The position numbers were made by a program, and so were the translations under genes. The notes beneath the pieces were generated by a model. The model saw only the letters and a list, made by a program, of their open reading frames with translations, was not told where the DNA came from and did no database searches. Below are positions 57,691 through 64,000 of a stretch of 64,000 nt of DNA, piece after piece. The DNA is from Longirhabdus pacifica. GTDB taxonomy: Bacteria > Bacillota > Bacilli > Paenibacillales > DSM-105158. The stretch spans positions 124,001 to 188,000 of the forward strand of contig NZ_QXJP01000004.1 of the NCBI RefSeq assembly GCF_004115085.1. Reading direction: 5' to 3'. Each line of letters starts with the position of its first letter. The stretch's first letter is position 1.

Positions 57691-60600
57691 TTATTTTTTT
57701 ATCGTTAGCATAAACGTTTTAATTTCATACGGCTTAATATAAAAAGATATATTTTCGTCTACCACTGGATCACTTATTTTCTCTTCCATTAAGTTCACTT
57801 CTTGCCACTCTTCTATGTTCCAAGCAGAACCAAGTGTCACTTCTCCTCTTCTGCCTTCTACTTCATGCAAACGAACAATGACTTTGTCTTGCTCTTCCGC
57901 TCTCTTAATTGCATCAATATGAATATGTTCATTGGATACCGTTAAAAAGGAACCAGGCGATTGAACTACACCAGGGATCGCTTGCAACTTGCTGTTGACA
58001 TTCCATGCCTCACGTACGGTCTCCCCTTGCTTCCAATCCCCTTCATGTGGCAGTAAAGCATATGTGAATTGATGATGCCCTTGATCTGCATGAGGGTCAG
58101 GATGTGTAGCGGATTTAATTAAAGATAGGCGCATCACATGACCAAAAATATCGTAGCCATATTTGCAATCATTGATTAAACTTACACCATATCCTGTTTC
58201 TGATAAGTCTGCCCATTGATGACCAACACTTTCAAAACGCGCCATATCCCAACTTGTGTTCCAATGGTTAGGGCGTTTCACATTCCCATACTGCACGTCA
58301 TACGTCGCTTCCGTTGATCTAATATCTACTGGAAAAGCAACTTTCAACAATTGCTTTTGTTCATGCCAATCTACATTCGTATCAAAATCAATGCGTTTAC
58401 TATCACGGTAAAATTTCACTGTTTGTTTTAATTTGGACTGTCCATAATTCCATTCAAAGTATACAACCGCTTGCAGTGGACCATTTTCTATGACTTTTAC
58501 TTCACACAAATCTACGATTTCTTCCATCTTTTCTTGATAGAAAATATCTATATCCCATGCTTCATGTGCCATCGGTTTGTCTTCAAATACTTGTAGTGTA
58601 TTTCCACGTTCACCTGCAGCTAGTACATCTCGCTGCGCCTTTTTATCCCATAACTTAGTCCATTGTCCATGCTCATTCCACTTGACGATATAAAAATCAG
58701 TTTCCAACCCTTGCTCAACAGAGGATGCTACTAAGGTAGTCATTTCCGTTGTCGCTGGTTGTTTATTTGTACTATAGGTTAGTTCTACAGCAGAGAAGGA
58801 CGCTAACTCAGGAACGTATACCATCCACTGATCTCCTGATTGCTGTGCAACTAATGCTTGTCCCTTATGCTCCCATGTACCTTCTTGCTTGTTATCTTCA
58901 TCGATGGCAATACTTACGATATTGCCTTGTTGAAAGTGTGAAGCATGAAAAGCGGTATATGTTTTTTGCTTTGTTTGTGTTAGCGCAGTAACGGCCTTGC
59001 TTTCTAATTGCTGATGTTTTTGCCATGCCTCTTCATATTCTATACGAGAATCCTGGTACACCTCTTCAATGGATGAACCTGGAATGATGTCATGGAATTG
59101 ATTCCGTAATATAATTTTCCAACCTGCGTCCAATGTCTCTTTCTCATATTGCTGCCAGCCTTGTTCTAGCGCTTGCATGACGCCAAGCCACTCTGCCTCC
59201 CGATAAGCAAGTTCTAACTTACGGTTCATTTTCTTATTGTGCGCTTGACTTGTATACGTACCACGATGATATTCTAAATACAATTCCCCGTCCCAGCGAT
59301 GAACGTATTGATCTGTTTGGTTGATGTTCTCATGTAGCTTTTCAAAAAATGCTCCTGCCTTGGATGGTTTCACGTGTGGAAGCCCTGGCATGTCATCTAA
59401 TCTTCTTCTACTCTCTAGCATATCGCGATTTACACCACCACCGCCATCTCCATACCCATAGGAGAGCAGTAAATCTTGGTTTGCGCCTTTTTCACGATAC
59501 GTTTTCCATAATCCATTGACAGAATGAGGCGTAACAAAACCGTTATACGTGTAGTGGAAAGAATCTGGTCCATTCCAAGGTTCCGGTGTCGTAATGAAGT
59601 GTGTCAAAATTTCTGTCCCGTCCATTCCTTTCCAATGGAACGTATCATGCGGCATCCGATTATACTGATTCCAACTAATTTTGGTCGTCATAAATGTTTC
59701 GATACCAGATTTTTTTAATATTTGCGGTAATGCCCAACTGTATCCGAATACATCGGGAAGCCATAAATAACGACTTGTAATACCGAATTCCTTTTCTAGA
59801 AATCTTTTTCCGTATAGTATTTGACGGACGAGGGATTCACCACTTGGAATATTGCAATCCGATTCCAGCCACATCGCACCCTCTGCTTCCCAACGTCCTT
59901 CCTTTATTCGCTTCTTCATTTGTTCATAAATTTCGGGATAGTCTTCTTTGATATATTCATACAACTGCGGTTGTGTCTGAAGAAAAAGATATTCAGGGTA
60001 TTGTTCCATCAAACGCAGTACAGTAGAGAAAGAACGTGCGGATTTTTCTCTCGTATGTTTCAATTGCCATAGCCAAGCCACATCGATATGCGTATGCCCA
60101 ATACTATGAATCGTGACAGGATGTTGCTTTTCTATTTTACTTATTCCTTCATGCAAGCTATGAATGGCTTCACCACAAGAAGCATAAAAAACGTCTGACC
60201 CAGGATTGGACCAATTAATTAGCATAAACGCGTTATCTAAAGCTTTGAGCAATAGATGTTTTTCTGGTTGCTCATCGCTTAGTTCTTTTACTGTTTCTAG
60301 TACGGTCTTAGCGGTGTAATATAAATCATCTATTTTCTCATCTAACCAAGCCATTTCGGCACGAACAATGCGATGCTCTTGCGCTCTCGGTACACCGCCA
60401 CCTTCCATACCAGACCATAAACGAAAATGCAGGGAAGTTAAATTTCCAACTGTATGTTCTGGAAAAAATACTTCTTTATGATTGGAATCTACCCCTTGGA
60501 AAGGATGACGATCAAGAAACAGCAGCGATTCAAAACCACTGTTATTGCCCCCACCCGTTTCACCGAAATCAAAAATTCCAACGACCTTTCTGCTCTTCCA

Positions 60601-60825
60601 TTCCTCTGGAACAGCAACATCTGCTTGTAACCATATATACTTATCTCTTCCACTCCAACGATCTGAAAGACGCATCTCACCATCTTGGAAATCGGCAGGA
60701 GGATAACTTCCTACTGCACCATCATCCTCCGCGGTGTTAAATTTTTCAATGTGAAAACGATCTCGATAACGATAATCTTCTATTTCGCGTATTCTATTTT
60801 CCAGCTTATTTTCTGTATAAAACAT
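57691..60825 (-). CDS. GH38 alpha-mannosidase
   Basis: A 1044-residue cytoplasmic family 38 alpha-mannosidase (no signal peptide). The zinc motif HTHIDVAWLWQ (His 244, His 246 and Asp 248) and the nucleophile Asp 358 in WLPDVFGYSWALP are intact, followed by the middle three-helix bundle and a long beta-rich C-terminus (RPNHWNTSWDMARFE). It would trim alpha-mannose from imported glycans. The preceding gene encodes a YesL-type membrane protein. Ribosome binding site AAAGGAAGAGG. Confidence 0.95.
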   Translation of the reverse strand: MFYTENKLENRIREIEDYRYRDRFHIEKFNTAEDDGAVGSYPPADFQDGEMRLSDRWSGRDKYIWLQADVAVPEEWKSRKVVGIFDFGETGGGNNSGFESLLFLDRHPFQGVDSNHKEVFFPEHTVGNLTSLHFRLWSGMEGGGVPRAQEHRIVRAEMAWLDEKIDDLYYTAKTVLETVKELSDEQPEKHLLLKALDNAFMLINWSNPGSDVFYASCGEAIHSLHEGISKIEKQHPVTIHSIGHTHIDVAWLWQLKHTREKSARSFSTVLRLMEQYPEYLFLQTQPQLYEYIKEDYPEIYEQMKKRIKEGRWEAEGAMWLESDCNIPSGESLVRQILYGKRFLEKEFGITSRYLWLPDVFGYSWALPQILKKSGIETFMTTKISWNQYNRMPHDTFHWKGMDGTEILTHFITTPEPWNGPDSFHYTYNGFVTPHSVNGLWKTYREKGANQDLLLSYGYGDGGGGVNRDMLESRRRLDDMPGLPHVKPSKAGAFFEKLHENINQTDQYVHRWDGELYLEYHRGTYTSQAHNKKMNRKLELAYREAEWLGVMQALEQGWQQYEKETLDAGWKIILRNQFHDIIPGSSIEEVYQDSRIEYEEAWQKHQQLESKAVTALTQTKQKTYTAFHASHFQQGNIVSIAIDEDNKQEGTWEHKGQALVAQQSGDQWMVYVPELASFSAVELTYSTNKQPATTEMTTLVASSVEQGLETDFYIVKWNEHGQWTKLWDKKAQRDVLAAGERGNTLQVFEDKPMAHEAWDIDIFYQEKMEEIVDLCEVKVIENGPLQAVVYFEWNYGQSKLKQTVKFYRDSKRIDFDTNVDWHEQKQLLKVAFPVDIRSTEATYDVQYGNVKRPNHWNTSWDMARFESVGHQWADLSETGYGVSLINDCKYGYDIFGHVMRLSLIKSATHPDPHADQGHHQFTYALLPHEGDWKQGETVREAWNVNSKLQAIPGVVQSPGSFLTVSNEHIHIDAIKRAEEQDKVIVRLHEVEGRRGEVTLGSAWNIEEWQEVNLMEEKISDPVVDENISFYIKPYEIKTFMLTIKK

Positions 60826-60878
60826 CGTCCTCTTCCTTTCGCATGATAAGTGATATATAAGTGATAAATAGAGCGCCT

Positions 60879-61478
60879 TTACTTCCCACTAATTTGATCG
60901 AACTTATTTAAAGTGATCCATGTGATCCAATATGCAGGAAAAACAGCACTAATAAACGGAATAAGTCCCATTAAAGTTCTGATACTGTAAAAAATAATGA
61001 ACAATCCTACTAAAATAAAAATCGTAGTTAAAGGATAAACATAAGAAATAATAAAAGATTGTTTTATATATTGCTTCCATGTCATATTAAAATGAACATA
61101 AAGAGGAAAAAAGTAAATGACCGCTAACAATAACCAGATGAAAAGTGCCATGATAAACACATACAACAACAATGACAAAAATCCATCCATTACGTTGCCT
61201 ACAATCCTTAGATCCATGTAAAGGAAAATACCAATACCGATAAATATGAATCCCAAACCATTAACACGAAGGAACTCTTGCTTGTAAACTTTCACAAAGG
61301 TACCCCACAAAGGTACTTCTAATTCTCGTCTTAACCACTTTCTCGTTAACGTAAATAGAGCAACCGTCGCCGGAAAAAAACCAAAAATACCTAAACCTAA
61401 TATCGTAAATAAAAACCAGAGTATGTTGGCAGCAACAATTCGCCAGATCCATTCACTCGCTTCTTGAAGTAATTTCAT
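60879..61478 (-). CDS. YesL family (DUF624) membrane protein
   Basis: A 199-residue membrane protein with about five helices, opening MKLLQEASEWIWRIVAANIL and ending in ITWITLNKFDQISGK, matching the YesL/DUF624 family that accompanies YesM/YesN-type regulators and sugar operons. Role unknown. ATG 61478 with AAGGAGGAG upstream; longer in-frame starts have no site. Between GH85 and GH38. Confidence 0.85.
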   Translation of the reverse strand: MKLLQEASEWIWRIVAANILWFLFTILGLGIFGFFPATVALFTLTRKWLRRELEVPLWGTFVKVYKQEFLRVNGLGFIFIGIGIFLYMDLRIVGNVMDGFLSLLLYVFIMALFIWLLLAVIYFFPLYVHFNMTWKQYIKQSFIISYVYPLTTIFILVGLFIIFYSIRTLMGLIPFISAVFPAYWITWITLNKFDQISGK

Positions 61479-61510
61479 GATGTAGCTCCTCCTTCGTGAA
61501 AATGGGTTGG

Positions 61511-61540
61511 GAGAGAATATCAAACATGTGATATTCTCTC
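61511..61540 (-). terminator. Intercistronic hairpin between GH85 and YesL genes
   Basis: GAGAGAATATCA and TGATATTCTCTC form a perfect 12-bp stem with a 6-nt loop, with no T-run after it on the minus strand. It may partly terminate or protect the GH85 transcript. Confidence 0.5.
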
Positions 61541-61581
61541 TTCCACTTCAATCCTTACTGTTGATGATGACTATACCAGCC

Positions 61582-64000
61582 TTATAAACCAAACACTTCA
61601 AATTCATAAATTCGAGCTGCTTGATCCCCGCCTTGGGTAGGCTTGATAATATTAAAGCGAACATATTGTGCTTCCGTTAATGCAATGTTATGTTCAGAAA
61701 CCCCAAGCACATTATTATCAACGTCAACGACTTTACTCCAGTTTTCTCCGTCCATACTTACTTCAATGTTAAATATTTTGGTATTGAATCCAGCAGATTC
61801 ACCACCCGCTTCAGCATGATGAATCACAAATTTTGCAATGTCATACGATTGACCTAAATCAATTTGCAACCACTGCGGCGTAACGTGGGCACACCATTTC
61901 TTCCCTAGTGTTCCATCCACTGCAAATGCTGCAACTTCACCTTGATTACATGCTCCATTCGCTGATGCTGACTTATTTAATGCGATGTTAGTGATGTTCA
62001 CAGCATCTTTTGAAATGGTAATCAGGCCATCTTTCATCAATTCATCTTCACCTTCGCTATTTTTAGCGACTAATTTAACGGAGTACGTGCCTTCTGTATC
62101 ATACGTAACGACAGGGTTTTGTTCTGTACTTGTCTCTGTTGTCGCTCCTGTAAAATACCAAGTCACTTCTTCCGTAACTTCAGAAGATAAATTCAAAAAT
62201 TGAATTTCCTCACCTGGTGCTGCCAGTGTTTTGTTCACATTAAAATCTGCCGTAGGTGTTGGATATGCTGGCCATGTCAACTCAACGCTTTGCGCATTAC
62301 TTTTTTCGTATGTTGCACTCACTGCTATGACTTCAAATACACTTGTTGCTTCTTTTCCATCTCGTAAAAGGTTAGCTAAGTAGTAAACATCATTCGGCGT
62401 TGCTCCTACCCATTGACGACTACCATCTGCCATCACACGATAAACTTCATAATGACTTACCATGTCATTGTTTGCATCTTCCCAACTCAGTGCGATTTCA
62501 CCGTAAGTTCCATCTGTGAACATTTCTTTTTCTATTTTCACATGCTGCACTTCGCTCGGTGTTGTCTTACTGTTTTGGTTGTATAATTGTAATTCTCCAA
62601 TGTTGGCAATATAATTCTCTACGCCATTTGTACTGGAAAATTGCAATGAGATTGCGGCGATATGTTTATTTTTATAAGAAGATAAATCAATGAATGCTTG
62701 CTTCCACTCCTCACTAGCTTCACTTGACCCTTCACTTACAGTTAAATAAGTGTAGGTTTCCGGACTGTCTGTAAAGCTAATTCCTACTTTCATATCCACA
62801 TCTTCACTATTATGTTGATAAGCTAATGATAACTGTGTATCTTCTTGTACTTTGATGTTCGTTTTGTACAACGGAATGTTCGTGCTGCCATTTTGCTCTA
62901 ATGAACCACTAACTTTTAAGGAAGTTCCTCCGTAGTATGCTGTTGTCCAATCAAAATCAACTTCAAGTCCTTGACTGCCTTCCTTTATCCAACGCCAAGT
63001 AGGTAAAATGTCTTGTAAACTACGGTTATGCCATTCCAAATCACGCTCTACGTTTCCGTCAATAGCAAAGAATTTACCGCTACCTGTGTTGAAATGTGTA
63101 ACGAATGGTAAGCTATTGATTGGAGTATTGGCAGTGAAGTAATGTGCCATCCCTTTCCAGCTTCCATTGTTAGCAGTGTCAGATGGATCTCCATTTTGTC
63201 CTACCCAGAACAAGTGCTCTTTTGCATAGAAATCTTCCATGGATGTTTTTTCTTTATAAGCCCAATCTGGACGATAAATCCCTAAGGAAGTGTATGGAGA
63301 ACCATTTTGAGGGAAAATGCCTTCCCATGCAATGTCGGTAGTATTCACCCCATTTGCCTCTACATCAATACCAGCATACAAATCATATGGAGATCTGTTG
63401 ATGTCCTTTGCTTTTTGACCAGATGCTTGTTGGTTATTCCACCAAAAGTTTAAAAACATACTATCTGCAACACGCTTGTCCCCATCTTGTAGATACGTAT
63501 CGTTTTTAGAAGTTAAAGCGTTTTGCCAAGCGATTTGACCACTTTCAACCATGGAATCGTACCACATAATGTGGGAGCCTTCGGGCTTGTTGTCCTGCAA
63601 ATAAATTAAGAATTCTTGCATTTTTTTTGCTTGTGCGCTAGTAGCACCCTCTGTTTCCTGATTGATAAACCAACCATCGAATCCATAGTACTGTGCTACT
63701 TCTAATAATTTATCTGCAGCAGTAAAGTTTCCATTCTCATCTTGCACTAACATTTCATCAAACCAACCAAGTTGACCACCATATACCGTTGGTGGGAAGA
63801 AAACATTCCCTAAAATAGGAACACCATTTTTATGTGCAGCATCGATAATATCTGCACTTGGTGGTACGATAATCCCTTCTCCAGCTGAACCAGCCCAGTA
63901 CACCATAAGGTCAACATATTGCCAGTAGGAGAACGTATTCGATTCGAACGTATTTCCTCCTTGTGATGGTACACCACTCGTTGCTTGATTCATAGAACTT
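61582..64000 (-). CDS. Secreted GH85 endo-beta-N-acetylglucosaminidase, 5' end outside window
   Basis: The visible 803 residues run without a stop to the window edge, so the N-terminus (and any signal peptide) lies beyond it; the first ATG inside is unlikely to be the start. The GH85 domain is clear (YWQYVDLMVYWAGSAGEGI), with catalytic Asn-x-Glu in FDGWFINQETEG. Downstream are a beta-sandwich, an FN3-like module, a PKD domain (PTADFNVNKTLAAPGEEIQF) and a C-terminal F5/8-type CBM32 (ALNKSASANGACNQGEVAAF). No LPXTG anchor at the end. GH85 enzymes cut between the two core GlcNAc residues of N-glycans. Confidence 0.92.
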   Translation of the reverse strand, partial: SSMNQATSGVPSQGGNTFESNTFSYWQYVDLMVYWAGSAGEGIIVPPSADIIDAAHKNGVPILGNVFFPPTVYGGQLGWFDEMLVQDENGNFTAADKLLEVAQYYGFDGWFINQETEGATSAQAKKMQEFLIYLQDNKPEGSHIMWYDSMVESGQIAWQNALTSKNDTYLQDGDKRVADSMFLNFWWNNQQASGQKAKDINRSPYDLYAGIDVEANGVNTTDIAWEGIFPQNGSPYTSLGIYRPDWAYKEKTSMEDFYAKEHLFWVGQNGDPSDTANNGSWKGMAHYFTANTPINSLPFVTHFNTGSGKFFAIDGNVERDLEWHNRSLQDILPTWRWIKEGSQGLEVDFDWTTAYYGGTSLKVSGSLEQNGSTNIPLYKTNIKVQEDTQLSLAYQHNSEDVDMKVGISFTDSPETYTYLTVSEGSSEASEEWKQAFIDLSSYKNKHIAAISLQFSSTNGVENYIANIGELQLYNQNSKTTPSEVQHVKIEKEMFTDGTYGEIALSWEDANNDMVSHYEVYRVMADGSRQWVGATPNDVYYLANLLRDGKEATSVFEVIAVSATYEKSNAQSVELTWPAYPTPTADFNVNKTLAAPGEEIQFLNLSSEVTEEVTWYFTGATTETSTEQNPVVTYDTEGTYSVKLVAKNSEGEDELMKDGLITISKDAVNITNIALNKSASANGACNQGEVAAFAVDGTLGKKWCAHVTPQWLQIDLGQSYDIAKFVIHHAEAGGESAGFNTKIFNIEVSMDGENWSKVVDVDNNVLGVSEHNIALTEAQYVRFNIIKPTQGGDQAARIYEFEVFGL

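Noticed and set aside
58749-58991. 80-codon plus-strand frame within the GH38 gene
   Set aside because: Antisense to a strongly conserved coding region and lacks a ribosome binding site.

Overview
The window is chromosomal DNA of a low-GC, endospore-forming Firmicute, almost certainly a member of the Bacillaceae. The evidence is a Bacillus-type sporulation core (dacF-spoIIAA-spoIIAB-sigF, spoIIM, spo0M, ytfJ, mciZ), the ribDEAH genes behind an FMN riboswitch, a Fur regulator with a PerR-like box, AGGAGG ribosome binding sites and many TTG starts. Nothing in it identifies the genus. No rRNA, tRNA, transposase, prophage or CRISPR array was seen.

Layout. 0-6.6 kb (minus strand): FMN riboswitch, ribD-ribE-ribBA-ribH, then scpA-scpB-ytfI-ytfJ (ytfJ runs off the left edge). 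6.8-12.4 kb: spo0M, glpX, a 700-bp gene-free stretch with a (TTTC)12 microsatellite, ppiB, a DinB-like gene, a small unknown gene and lysA. 12.4-15.4 kb: sigF, spoIIAB, spoIIAA, dacF; the spoVA genes that lie between sigF and lysA in B. subtilis are absent here. 15.5-26.4 kb: an accessory segment with a PNPOx-fold protein, a staygreen homologue, five tandem copies of a ~208-bp repeat with inverted ends, a Zn-ribbon protein, an M23-like lipoprotein, a DUF4062 protein, a gene remnant, two tandem secreted paralogues, a tiny membrane ORF and an ABC exporter with its TetR regulator. 26.5-39.3 kb: the nucleoside-salvage genes pdp-punA-deoB, xerD, yqzK, ald, fur, an MFS transporter, spoIIM, an EndoQ-like gene, nudF, mciZ and a DUF3866 gene, with two families of intergenic repeats. 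39.4-45.8 kb: a TetR/MBL-hydrolase pair with three operators, three collagen-like (GXT) surface proteins of which two are 1.3-kb near-perfect duplicates, and a GDSL hydrolase. 45.9-47.1 kb: purT.

47.2-64 kb (minus strand) is one carbohydrate locus: a secreted GH85 endo-beta-N-acetylglucosaminidase (5' end beyond the window), a YesL-type membrane protein, a GH38 alpha-mannosidase, a YesM/YesN-type two-component system, two ABC permeases, a DUF3502-type solute-binding lipoprotein, a GH1 beta-glycosidase and two ROK sugar kinases. The gene set reads as an N-glycan harvesting pathway: GH85 releases the glycan outside the cell, the ABC system imports it, GH38 removes alpha-mannose, GH1 could split the remaining beta-linked core disaccharide, and the ROK kinases phosphorylate the monosaccharides. 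The domain calls are strong; the assembled pathway and its substrates are inference.

The other signals worth a look are the 208-bp repeat array, an array of five hairpins with conserved stems and changing loops beside spoIIM, the secreted paralogue pair, a ~400-nt spacer between the FMN aptamer and its terminator, and mciZ overlapping the end of the opposing DUF3866 gene.
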